DNA of 64,000 nucleotides from Scleromitrula shiraiana (taxonomy: Eukaryota > Ascomycota > Leotiomycetes > Helotiales > Sclerotiniaceae): assembly GCA_028455995.1 (NCBI GenBank), contig JABELC010000013.1, positions 62,001 to 126,000 of the forward strand. Direction: 5' to 3'. This document shows, piece after piece, positions 35,082 through 46,815 of this stretch (position 1 is its first letter; each line of letters begins with the position of its first letter). A model generated the notes under the pieces. The model did no database searches. It had not been told where the DNA came from and saw only the letters and a list, made by a program, of their open reading frames with translations. Position numbers and translations under genes: made by a program.

Positions 35082-36993
35082 TCAAGAACTACAAACCCCC
35101 ACCCACATCATCAAACTTCTCAATCTCCTCGAACTAGCATCCAGAAAGATCCTCGCAACCTCCTCCTCCCTCTTCATCGCCGCATCCACTTTCCTCCTCA
35201 CACTTTCATTTGCGCATTTCTTCTCCCGCGCCAGAATCCCCTTCTCAATCGCATCATCCAACTGCGGCGTATGATCCGGTTCGCACACCGTGAAGAAAAG
35301 CCGAAACATATTTTCCACCAGAATGGAATATTTCGCATTATCGACCACCGACGTCGATGTCGCAGCCCACGGCAGGAAACACTTTTCCAGAATCGCCTGA
35401 TTGAGAGTATCTTCTTCGCTGGGGAAGATGTCGGTGGGTTTTGGGACGGAGCGGGGAAGGTAATGGGTGCAGATATATTGGGTGAGGGAGATGAGGACTT
35501 TGTGGGGGAAGGGGGAAGATCTGGAGGGGTTGAGGAAGAGGGAGAAGGAGGGGGTGGGGAGGGCGATGGTGTATTCTTCGAAGAGGTCGTAGATGGGTGC
35601 TATTTCTTCGAATGTTTCTGGTAGGAAGGCGGATACGCGGGAGAGCTGGGAAGGGATCGTTTAGTATGGTTTACTATAGTATATTATAGTATTAGGGGAT
35701 TTGAAAATTTACTTACTAAAGTTACAACTTGTTGACGCAATAATATAGCATCGGAATCTCCAATAGTAGAAGAATATATTGGACTTCCTTTTTTATTTCC
35801 CGTTGCTGATTTAGGCTCTGGAGAATCCTCAGAGGAATCGAACGAAAGTTCTTCTTCATCTTCATCGTAATCCCCAAAATCCATATCATCGATCTTTTTT
35901 GTCGGATCGAACTTCCTCTTTTGAGAAGTGGATTTCTTCACTTCCTTGGTTTCATTTTCAAATATCTCTGGATAATCTCTCAACGCCTGTGGTGAACCAT
36001 CTGCGAATGCCGATTTAACGATCCGGCGTGCGTTATAGTGATAATCAGACTTTCCAATATACTTAACCAGCAAAGATTCCTTAAGCATTCTATACTTGGG
36101 TATAACGTTATCCGCATCAGGATTTCGCTCGACTTCGGCATCATGTTCAGCGGCATCCATAGCTTCCCGCTCATGCCAATCCGCATCCAGCACATCCAGT
36201 AGATATTCAAGAAGAATTTTCCAATATCTCCATCGTTTGGGATACCGGACACTGCAGTTGAGCGACCATCCTACAATATGCCAAAAGTCCTTCGCACGAT
36301 TCCACACACCTTGCTGTGAAACAACCCCTCGAACTCCACTCCCGAGCATCTCATCTTCCGAATTACTATCCCCATCATGAGAATCAAAGGTACCGCGACC
36401 CCCTCCACGAGTATTCCGACCCCTCGCAGACCCTGATGTTTCGAACGAAAATGCTTGATCGAGATTTCCAGTCCTTGGGCCTACATTGGCGAGAACATTT
36501 CGCAGAAGAATCATTGCTTTAGATGGTATCTCAAGTTTTTCTTTACTATTCGCGCGATTTGTATAGAGAGGATGTACAAGTAATGTACTGGCTATCTGTA
36601 GATATTTCGGAGGTGGCACACATGCAGGTTTCGTGGTGGTGTTTTGGCTTGATATACCAGCCGTGAAGACATCGGAGAGTAGATTGAGACCTTGTATATC
36701 TATCCGAAATGTAAGCATTTGCATACGAATATCATTTGTTTAAATGGTGGGTATGTACAAATCCGCTCATCGAAATATACTTCAGCATGTTTGCATATCT
36801 CATTTGGAATTCGATTAGCTTCACGATACCGTGGACGCTTCCTATGGTGCGAAGCATCGTCTGTTGCTACCGACATGAGTGATGAAGATTCTGCTCTTAT
36901 TGTAGACGTTGATGCTGTTGAATTTGAGAACATTGGGGAACCAGGAGCTGTGTGGAAGGAACATGGAGAACTTGGTATCATTTCATTTATCAT
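35082..36993 (-). CDS. Unrecognised 593-aa conserved-looking protein
   Basis: I do not recognise this protein. Three exons (36759-36993, 35717-36699, 35082-35645) join in frame across introns of 59 and 71 nt, giving 593 aa from the ATG at 36993. Residues 1-45 are Ser/Thr-rich and disordered. The middle is helical and Trp-rich, with SQQGVWNRAKDFWHIVGWSL and RWRYWKILLEYLLDVLDADW. A basic-acidic linker follows (STSQKRKFDPTKK, then an Asp/Glu run DYDEDEEELSFDSSEDS near residues 370-390). The C-terminal 190 residues are helical again (FEEIAPIYDLFEEYTIALP, LSRVSAFLPETF). The layout of helical domain, charged linker with a possible nuclear signal, and helical domain suggests a nuclear scaffold or repeat protein. 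Clean splicing with no stops argues that the gene is real. Confidence 0.75.
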
Positions 36994-37695
36994 GATGGGT
37001 ATTAGGATAAGAGATGAGATGAGATGTGGGGGAACGCGATCTTCTTTTTGACGCGTTCGCTCGTGACTGTCAAACTTGGAGACTTTCTACTTTCCACGTA
37101 CTTTACCTTACTTTTGTGTGACTTGTAAGTGCTCAGTAGGTAGGAGGTAGTTATTAGGTAGTTTCAATTTTACAAACCTCATTGAATTGATTATATGTGC
37201 ACTATGGAGTGTATTAATTCATGAATCGAGCCCTTAGTAATATTGTGTTATTTATTCCGATTCTAGACAATTATTCTACACCTTACTGCAGTAGCTAGCT
37301 AATTCATCATATTTTGCATTATTCATGAACATTCTCTAGGAGATCTGGAAGTCATTCAAATCCCAGCCGTATATAGTAGAAGTAATTAGGTAGAAGTATA
37401 AATAATATACTAGCAGTATAATGTTATATCGGCCATTGACAATGTATATGTTCATTCTCGTATTCCCCTTTTCATCCTTCCAACAAAATGATATGGATAT
37501 GGATATATGTACAAAAAGACATGTCATTCCCCCAACCAACCATCCATCCAAATGCCACAATACTCCGGGTATGTATGGTATGTATTACAATAACAATAGT
37601 AACAACAACAAGAAGAAAGAAGAAGAACAACCAAATAGAAGTCACATCGTGAAATTCATCCATCCACGCCTTGAACAAAACCAACCACCTGATCT
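36994..37695. promoter_or_regulatory. Promoter of the 593-aa gene and 3' flank of rav1
   Basis: Both neighbours are on the minus strand. Sequence just above 36993 is the likely promoter, with TAGGTAGGAGGTAG repeats near 37137. The part near 37500-37695 is the rav1 3' region and contains purine-rich AACAACAAGAAGAAAGAAG. No coding signal. Confidence 0.4.
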
Positions 37696-40600
37696 TTAAA
37701 ATCCAAAACTATCCAACAGACTATTGGCCTCCGGCTCCTCGAAAACTGTCGGAGGCGGTTTACTCGCAGTCGGACTCAAAAGCGGCGCATTCCCATTAAC
37801 CTTAGCCATTCCATCAACCTTATCACCTGCACCCAAACCCAAACTCAACCCACCAACTGGCAAATCCGCCACCACCAAGCTACTCCTCCTCCTCAACAAC
37901 TTCCTCGGATCCATTTCCGCCTGTAGGCTTAAATGATCCTGTTTCGTTGTTGGGAGTAAGAATTCCCAATTCCTTACTAAATCCAATGCTAATAAATCAC
38001 AGCCCATACGATCATATAATCGACTATTATGCAGTACAAAGGCCCACTCTACTTTTGGTGTTACCTTAGAGGCACCGCGGAGAGTTTGGAGGGTCTTCTG
38101 TCGGAGTTGGGAGTAGAGAATTACGAGGGCGGGGTCGTCAGTTAGGAAGAGTTTTGCTTGGAGATCGGGTGATTGGGGGGTTTCGAGGAGGGTGTAGACG
38201 GGTGACTATAATGGTAAGTTGGGTTAGCTACTAGGCTTGTGATTGAGAATGAAGGGGTCGGAAGGTAAAATAAACTTACGATCAATGCTCGGACGGACAT
38301 ATCACGACGATGTAACATCCAAAATGCCCACGATGCTAACCAGCGATTACCTTCCTGGGCAGCTAGTGGTAGAACCTTTTCCTCGAGTAGTTCTTTAAGA
38401 ACGGGTCCACGTTCGCCCTCGTATACCCGTGTGACCGCTATAGCCAATTGGAGATCTTTAAGTTGACTTAAAATCACGTTGACAGCATCCTTGAGACAAT
38501 CTGCTAGTAAGAAAAATGCTGCAGCATATTCTGATCATAATTAGGATATATTTCATGCTATTGATGTCAATAGGCGACCTACCAAATCTTCGCTTCCCTA
38601 ATAAAGCATAAGCATTTTTCATTGCAGCAGTCCTCCACTTCTTCTCTGCGAAATTATTTGCTAGCAGCCTAGTCGTAGCTCCTTGTTCACGATTCCAAGC
38701 AGCCATTCTCCATAGACCTTGAAGTACTGCTTTCTTTTTGAGAGCGAGATAGAAAAGACTACAATCAATAGGATTTTTGAGATCACTCTTTGTATATTCG
38801 TTTCGGGCAATAACTTCGAACTGGGCTTTCTGCAAAGATGTTAGAAGTTGTACCTTGATTAACATTGACGTTCGGAGAATACACACCAAAGCATTTGAAT
38901 CAGTCATCCACATAAAAATTCCACTCTCCCTGGCATGTTCCCATAGCATTTTCCCATGGAATTGACGTGAAACCATGTCAGCCAAAATATCCTGACTATT
39001 ACTATGATAAGCCCAATTAATTTCTCTCCAAGAAAGGGAGAGTTCGTTAGCACGACCACGACGTAGAACATGCTGTCTAAAGAAAAGCATGAACCTCGCA
39101 GCATTGTCATCCATCGATCTTCGTTGATGCTCGACAATAGCGACACATTCAACAATATCAGCCAGGTGAATTTGTTCCTGTCTAGAAAGTTGAGGCAAGG
39201 CGATTCTAGTTAATTTCTCATTGATAGCGGCTGCAACATCTTCGGTGACCGTTTCGACTTCATCGTCTTCTAAAAACCCATCGAAAGTAGCTTTGTTTCC
39301 TTTTGCAGAGGTCGCCGCATGTTCTGAACTAATATAGAATTCCTCAATATCCATACCAAGGTGGGAATCAATTCCTTCCCCTTCAACATAATATTTAAGA
39401 ATTTTATAAAGTGCTAGAAGGATATGTTGAACGACGGCATTCTTCCCAGCAAGAATACATTGACCCAAGAACTGAGGATGATAGACTGGAAGTGGACCAT
39501 TGAGCCTCGAGACGACATCAAAAAGATCCCAAGGTGATTTACGAGGAGGGAGGAAAGTTGATGCTGCTGAATCAACCTCTTTATCATAAACTAGAAGTTG
39601 ATTTCCTGCCCCAACAATAAAGTTCCCACCCCCTAACCAAGTCGAATCACCAATCGGATGAGGCGTCAAATCCCGAATATTGACTTCTCGAATTGCAGCC
39701 CATGCTGGGCCCTTGTTTAGATAATCATATCGCATCTGAGCAAGGAGAACAACCCTATATCGGAAACCTACTGCCAAAATAGACTGATCGTCTGGCGTCG
39801 AAGTCCAATCTAAATCTTGGATAGTATCCTGAGATTCATAATCTTGAGCATACTCAAGTTGTGCACCTCTGACATCCCAGATTGTTAATTCAGACCTGCT
39901 AGCGTTGACAAGTGCAGCCTTCCGTATTGAACTTCCGCTAGCTAGAGCTGGTTCGGATATCCCTGTATCCACATGACAAGTTTGTAGCCAATCGACTTTC
40001 TTCGCCTCGAGGTCAATTCTCGCTGTCCAAGACCTTAATACTCCAGAATGCGTGTACGAAATTGCTATATCCCTTGCGAAAGTATCCAAGAATCCTGAAA
40101 TTACTGGAGGTGATCCAGCTGGATCTACTGGTAAAACATATGCCAAATCATCCAGGTCACCAAGATCGAACCGGCAGAATTCGCGAATCGAGGCTTCTTG
40201 GTGACCGTTTACCTGCAAACTTCCTCTACTCTGAGGTAATTTGATTTCCCACACAATCCCCTTCGTTTTCGAAGTGATAGTAGCAACATGGGCGACAGGA
40301 CCCTCTTTCCTTACTTCAGGTAGAACGAGAATGCATAAAGGTTTTCCAACGATCGAAAATTGACAACTCGCCAATTTAATAGCTTCAAATTTCCTAGTAT
40401 CCCATAACGTGATTTGGTCATGATGTAGAAATATTACAAAACTGCCCTTTCTCATGACACAGATCCGATGAATATGCTCCGACTGGGTGATGATACTTTG
40501 ACGAAAAACCGAAGTACCACCTGCACGCTCCATATGTTTCCATACGATACTTTCGTTTCCATCTGTGCGTGAAACCACTGCTCGTCCACTAACATTACGC

Positions 40601-41980
40601 ACAATTTTCTTGATGGCTCCCGAATGACCTGTCCAGATTGCTTTCGAAGTAAAACGATGTGATCTGGGCGAAGGATCAAATAAATCTGAGACATCTGCTT
40701 CAAAAAACTCAATCTTCCCATCGAAATGATGAGCTAAGATGTTAAGATTTCCACCAGAATGATTACAAAAGTTATAAAGTTGTACGTAGCTCGAGTCATC
40801 GTCTAAATCCATTGGTAAGTTGAACTCTAATCCATCAATATGCGCAATGTTAAAGATATTCGTTTTCTGCTTTGTCTTGGATCCTAAATTTTCCAAGCCC
40901 CACGCAGAAAGATGTCCAGTTTCATCCAAGACAACACAAATTTCCGGATTACGATTCGCAACCTCGATCAAATGCGCCAACGCATGGTCTTCTTTCACAT
41001 CACTTGCTGCTCTTTTCTGAACCGCATGTTCGGTCGCAACAGTAAAATCCCTTCCGTCGATGATAAATGTGAACCTCAAGTTTGACCCCTTAGTTTCTCC
41101 GATACCCCTCGGTTGTATCGACTCTTGTAGATCAATTTGGTCCCATAGTTGCAGACTCTGAAAAGAATGTACATCCATTGGTGCCCAAATCCTTATCACA
41201 TTATCCGCGCATACCGTATAAAGCACATTATCAATAGTCTGATCCACATGAAACGGCCTCCTCCAATGTAAATTCGTAACAGTTCTCGGGTGTGAAAGGT
41301 AGGTAAAATCGAATCTGCTATCATAATTTCCAAACGACACCCTCCGCCATATTTTCACCAGCCTATCATATTTTCCACACGATGCAATAAATGCCGAATC
41401 ATACGAGAAATTCGCAAACTTAACCGGATTCGCAAGTTCTTGTTTCCAGACCACTACAGGGACATCGATCGTCGAAAACAAAGTAAGCCAGGAACTTCCA
41501 ACCAACAGTTCTTCTGCCACTCCCCATGATAACGTGCTCGCTTTATCTTTCCCACTCTCGTCGATAGATATATGATGCTGAAGCGACCACTAAATACTAT
41601 TTAGCATTATTCTCCAGATGCTTGTATAGGGTTGTGCAATACTAACCTTCAACGCATCTTCCCCTTGTCCATACGGTTTATAAACCCTAACATTAGATCC
41701 CGCACATGTTGCTATTTTTCCTGTAGTCTCGTCGAGTGCGATGGCCTCTAGTTGCTCATCGTCGTCATCGTATATCGTTTGAAGGATCGTATCCGCGCCC
41801 GTAAGAATTACAAATGCATTTCCGGTTATATAGGCCTATGAAAAAACTAAGTAAAATTAAAAATAGACAGGAGTCCTCGGCCTTTCGTGGTAGACTTACT
41901 ATAAGCCTCTTGCTGTCCCAATAACCAGTACAGACAGCTTGAAGCTTGGCCTGTGCCTTTCCAGGAAGCACTGCTCTCAT
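37696..41980 (-). CDS. rav1: Rav1, RAVE complex subunit for V-ATPase assembly
   Basis: Rav1 (DmX/rabconnectin family) works with Skp1 and Rav2 to reattach the V1 and V0 sectors of the vacuolar proton pump. Five exons (41900-41980, 41647-41835, 38583-41589, 38280-38530, 37696-38205) join in frame to 1,345 aa. The start MRAVLPGKAQAKLQAV followed by AYITGNAFVILTG is the family N-terminus. WD40 propeller sequence fills the first part (KFANFSYDSAFIASCGKYDR, LVKIWRR, NVIRIWAPMD). The conserved Rav1 C-terminal domain covers roughly residues 560-1190, including KNAYALLGKRRF spliced to EYAAAFFLLADCLKDAVNVI, both characteristic. The last exon ends in a Ser/Pro/Leu-rich tail (NSLLDSFGF). The length is close to that of fungal homologues. 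No anomalies. Confidence 0.95.
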
Positions 41981-42556
41981 ACTATATATCAGAGCGCATT
42001 CCGGGGCATACTATCAGCAAGTGGGTATGCACGATGTCTTGCAAAAAATTGAACAATTTGTAATCTTTCATTGAGGGAATTGTAAAGCTTCGGAATTGGT
42101 CGCGGGGATGTTGTGCCCAGATTATATCACTTGAGCTCGGGATGTGAGCTCATTCGGTAAAACTGTTTTTGCGTGTTCCGAAACAACAGACCAACCATCC
42201 AGGCTGATCATTTGAGTTTGTTTCCATTTACTTATTTTTGCATTTCACATCATATATCATGAATATTAGAATTTCTCTGAATAGTCTTTCTCTTGGTATC
42301 TATGTATAATAAGCCCTTACAAACTTCTTGGTATCAAAAGGTGAATCTCTCCTAGCGGCTATTCGCTCAAATAGAATGCCATCAAGGCATGATTCGTACC
42401 ACGACATATGTGGCTATCCAACCCAGTTGCTATATAAAGACCATACCTTACGCCATGCTCAAAAGCAATACCCCAAATCCAAGTTCTTGAAACAATCCTT
42501 CAACGCCTTTCCGATGCCCAATGTTTAATATATACAAGTCATCATTCATACCTCCT
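41981..42556. promoter_or_regulatory. Promoter of rav1 and 3' flank of sfi1
   Basis: Both genes are on the minus strand. The segment near 41981-42200 is the rav1 upstream region, and the part near 42556 is the 3' end of sfi1. A short plus-strand frame (42328-42528) has no motifs and is not supported. Confidence 0.4.
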
Positions 42557-45500
42557 TCATCCTTCTGGGATATCTGCAAACCCTACATCCGCCCCTAATG
42601 TACTTCGTCCTTTTCGAAAAGTTGATAAGGAACCTCCAGAATATCCTGCTCGTAATTGCCGTTCAAGTGGCGTTGATAGAGGTGCTCTGGGTGTCGTAGA
42701 ATTAAATCTTGATGCTGCAGCGATGACCCTCACCGATCTTCGTGACGGTGTGGCCATATACCCCGGTTTTGGGGTTACTGGAATTAATGGTGGGGGTATG
42801 GGTGGAGGTGGCGGTGGATGAGTTGTAGGAGGCGGTTCATCCCTTTCATGAAGCCTTCTAGTAATCTCATCCATGTCGACATCATCTCCAAAGTCTGACC
42901 AATTTTCAGCAGTATCGGTTCCTGGAGGTGTGCCGGTGTGCATAATCGGTCGCTGCTGTGCAGTTCGTTGTCGCCAGTAGTTAAATATCTTTCTGAAAGA
43001 CTTTCGTGTGTTCTTTTCATGGACTTCAGTCGCAGTGTTATTGAGAGCCTTCACTTGAATCGTGCGTAGGCTCCATTTTCGAACAGATCGACCTTGGCGT
43101 CGCTCCTGGAAGTCCAACATAGCTTCGATATTCAGAGCTTGAAAAGCCCAGGAACGATCCTTCCAAGCATTAAAGAATTTCTTCAATACTGTCTCCTTCC
43201 AAAGAGATTCCATTTCCACCATCTCTTCCGTACGACCCCTCCATTGATCAAACAAGTTCATTCCTATAATGACTGTTTTATTGTTGGCGGATTGCTTTGC
43301 CCGATCATTAAGCTTCATTACTTGCTGCGCTTTGTTGCGCCATCGTGCAAGCATATCTTGAGCCAAGTTTATCTTGGTTATCCTCCGAACCTGAGAATAT
43401 GCTGCCTTACGCTTTTCGCGTTTTGCTGCTTCGGTTGATGCTTTCCACCTCTTTAATGCTTTTGATGCTAAGAAGAAATATTCCGCATTTTTAGCGTTCT
43501 TCTGTAACTGCAATGTATGTGCAACTTTCTCACGCCAGGTAATAAGAGCTCGACTCAAAACTCGTGGCGCTTGGAAATCAATTGCCGCCGTTTCTATAGC
43601 AGAGGTATCGTTCATGCCTGCATACCACTGTCTGAGTACTAATGTTGCGGTAATCTTGTTATCATGTCTCCGGGCAAGTTCTTCGCGTTCCCAGCGTCTA
43701 CTTCTCGAGGTCTGAAATCTGTCATACCAAACTTCGAATGTCGTATAAATAGTCTCTTGTTTTTTGCGTCGGAGTGCCATAGCCAATTTCGTCGCCAATG
43801 ACCATGTCTTGAATGTTTTAGCAACTGCCCGATCATCTGATATATCACGAAACCTTTTGCATCTGACCCCATGTCGCCATGTTGTCAAAGCCTCACGAAG
43901 GATCCTGGAACGATCAACCTCAGCAGCCTGTTTTTCTTGTCGAGCGTGGAGGAGCCAGGTAGAAAATGTATTCCGTAGCAAGCGTGAATTGACATCGATA
44001 TATAATACCTGCTTGGCAGGAACAAATTTCGTCTCACGCCTCCAAATTTTCAAAGCATTGCGGCAAAGTTTAGATTTGTATGCGTAATCTGCTTCCTGGG
44101 CTTGAGCAACTCGATTCTCGGCTCTCGCTCGCCAAACGTTCCATGCATCTGTAGCCAAATTCAACTGCCTTTCGTCTTCGGCAACTTGACGAGCATCTTC
44201 CACAGCTCGAGCAGAAGAATTCCATGATTCAAGGGCCCGTCGTGCAAGATTTTCGTTAGACTGTTTAACAAATGTAACCACCTTGTGCTCCTGAAACCAC
44301 TTCCGAAAAGTGTTTCGGACAAGGTTTTCGTCGCAAATTTCGACTGCAACCTCCGCATTTATTTCGTTAATCGCAACACGTTGTTGCCAGATGCCAAAAA
44401 ATTTCTTCAGTTGCATTTTTCGGACCTTCATTTCATTGGCGACTGTATGGGACTTCCATGCGCTGAAAACACGAGATCGGGTAATATGTCTTTTTGCAAC
44501 CGAAGTAACCAGCACTTTTTCGGAAGCACTCTGTGCCCAGTGAGTAAACACTTTTCTTTTGAGTTCATTATTCCTTAACTTTTCTATCCGCCTTCCTTGT
44601 AATTCACAACGTTTCACATGCTCCTCCTCTTTCTGTTGAGCTTCCAGTTGAGCTCTCTCGATATTTTCAGCAGCAACTCGAGCGGCTAATTGAGCAGCCA
44701 ATTGTGCAGCTTGCTGATCTTCCAGTACTCGCTGAGCGTGCTGAGCATCTCTTCTTTTGTGAAAGCGTTCGATCCAGCATCCCATCGCTTGGCGGAGCAG
44801 TACTCGACTGTCGTGTCGCCACGCAATGAGATCGACCTGTTCTTTGCGCTCTTTGCGTTGTATTGCCAAATATCGCCAAATGCGCACCTTTTTGACAATC
44901 ATTTTTTGTAAGTAATGGTGAGATATAACCGCAGCTCTGGTATCCAGAAGACTGTCTGGTACCCCCTTTTCAATAACTTCACTCGAATCCAACTGATCTT
45001 CATATTCGGACATTGAACTTATCGTAATATCGTCATGAACGTCTTGGTATTCATCTGTACCTGCAAACCGAGGTTCCACGACAGGTTTGCGACCCCTTTG
45101 AGGCACCTCTCTATGTCGATTTATACGAATACTGCCATGTGTTGATACTGATCTATCACGCCTGCGAGGCGGCTCATCTTTGGCCTCTAGCCAGGTTCTG
45201 ACGTTCTGTGCGCCGCGATCTTCACGCCCCTTCTGAGTTGTTCCGGGCGGCTCCGGTAAGGGTTCTTCTGGTAAGGGTTCCGGTGACACTGCGCGTGTTG
45301 CTTGTGATATGAAGCTTTGTATTCCATTGATTTGACCGGACGTAATTGGTCTAAGAGGGGAAACTGATCTATTCCTTCTTTGACGCTTCGAGTGAGTCGT
45401 TTGAGCTTCATTTCCCAAATCCCAAACCGAGCTTTCTGAATTGCGCCGCGGTAGTTGTGGCCGGTTTTCGTCCTGAGACATAGTATCGCTTTCTCCTTGA

Positions 45501-45956
45501 TTCTCCTCATTATTCGGAGAAGGACTTTGGTTACTCCGTAGGTTATCGTGCTCATCCCCATCGAATTCGAGTGTAATGCCTCTTTGCGACAATACTTCTT
45601 CAAATTTATCGAACAGCGTCCTATCGTCGCCGCGTAGATTCCCGATTTTGAATAAGATCCTTGCATATCGACTATCGTGGTCGGCGTTAATACCAATTCT
45701 TGGTAATATATCAAAGTATGCTTTAAAAAGTGCATTGGTGGGTAATCGTTCTCGCGCTGGGAGGTTTGGAAGGAGTTGTTGCGCAAGAACAACAATATCA
45801 TGTAAAACAACCAAATCTACACAATATCAGCATCAAAAGACTCAATTCATCACTATGGCGATCAAACATACCATCATCGGTATAATAGGGCTCAACAAGT
45901 GAGCTCGAAACATTAGTTCCTGCGTCGCGTGTGGACTGAACTGACAATGGAGGCAT
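42557..45956 (-). CDS. sfi1: Sfi1-type centrin-binding protein of the spindle pole body
   Basis: Sfi1 forms a long helix that binds centrin/Cdc31 along its length and drives duplication of the spindle pole body. Two exons (45872-45956 and 42557-45816) join in frame to 1,114 aa. The first exon MPPLSVQSTRDAGTNVSS ends ..PYYTDD and splices to DLVVLHDIVVLAQQLLPNLP. After a disordered, charged region (about residues 110-300) there are many roughly 30-35-residue units ending in a hydrophobic-x-x-W signature, for example VFSAWKSHT, FFGIWQQR, TFRKWFQEH, ALESWNSSA, TFSTWLLHA, ALTTWRHGV, ALKRWKAST and FFNAWKDRS. These span about residues 310-960. The C-terminus has a proline run (PPPTTHPPPPPPIPPPLIP) and a Ser/Arg tail, plausible regulatory regions. 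The Trp spacing is the defining feature and makes the call firm. Confidence 0.93.
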
Positions 45957-46335
45957 AGGATCTTATTAAAAGGCATATGGCTAGCTGATTTGATAGTTTT
46001 GGTACATGTAATATCACATTTGCATAATGACGATACATCAACAGAAATCGAGAAGCAAAATATGCAATATCAAAATATGCACAAATTTCTGAAGCTCTTG
46101 ATCGCGAGTAGCTGTGGAGCAAACGCGCGAAGTGGAGGAAATGGATATCATCTTCGCGACGGGTCGAGAGTTCGGGACCGTTGATACACTAAGCTAATAT
46201 AAGGCTAGCTCGCTTATCCCCACTACAAGGCTGAACTATTGATAATATCAATGTTGAAGTCATCCATTTATTATCCTAACATCGACATCTCCTCCTCGGA
46301 ATTCACTCAACTCCTTGAGTATCAACAATCTCAAG
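45957..46335. promoter_or_regulatory. Divergent promoter between sfi1 and the twin-CX9C gene
   Basis: A 379-bp interval separates the two start codons, which point away from each other, so the promoters overlap or abut. AT-rich sequence lies at 46010-46090. No clear TATA element can be fixed. Confidence 0.45.
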
Positions 46336-46623
46336 ATGCCTACTAGAACGAGACCAATTGAGAAGTTTGCACAAGCCGTTGCCAAGTGCTCAACAGAGGT
46401 ACGTGTTCAAAATTTTCCAATATTACCATTTCGTTCGTTAATAAAGTTCTTCCTAGGCGTCCGTGTATGGCAAATGTATTGTGGCGGATTATAATGCGGT
46501 CCATAAAGACAAGTGCCTCACTGAATTTTTGAGATTAAAAGATTGTTATTTGGTACGTTTGTAAGTTTGTTTATATTGGATTTAGTTCTCACAATCACGC
46601 AGGCAGCTGCAAAGAAGAGATGA
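46336..46623 (+). CDS. Twin-CX9C mitochondrial protein, NDUFAF8-like
   Basis: This small gene has three exons (46336-46398, 46457-46552, 46603-46623), each flanked by GT..AG (donors GTACGT, acceptors CCTAG and CGCAG). Spliced, it encodes 59 aa: MPTRTRPIEKFAQAVAKCST, then EASVYGKCIVADYNAVHKD, then KCLTEFLRLKDCYLAAAKKR. Four cysteines form two CX9C pairs (CSTEASVYGKC and CLTEFLRLKDC). This is the coiled-coil-helix fold imported into the mitochondrial intermembrane space by Mia40. The spacing and the tail FxxLxxCxxAAAKK resemble human NDUFAF8 (C17orf89), which acts with NDUFAF5 in complex I assembly. The exons are too short to stand out as open frames. The identity as a twin-CX9C protein is seen directly. 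The NDUFAF8 assignment is inferred. Confidence 0.85.
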
Positions 46624-46815
46624 AGAAGGCTTGTATTTGTTCAGAAAAAAAATAGCTACAACAATGCAATTTATGCCTTTCTAAAAAGCTTTTCAAGAAT
46701 TCGTGAATGTATGGTCTTGTTCATAATATACCCGAGATCAATAATATCTCTCATCTTTCTTTCTTTCTATCTATCTATCTATCTATCGATCGATCAATCA
46801 TAACAACCATAGCAA

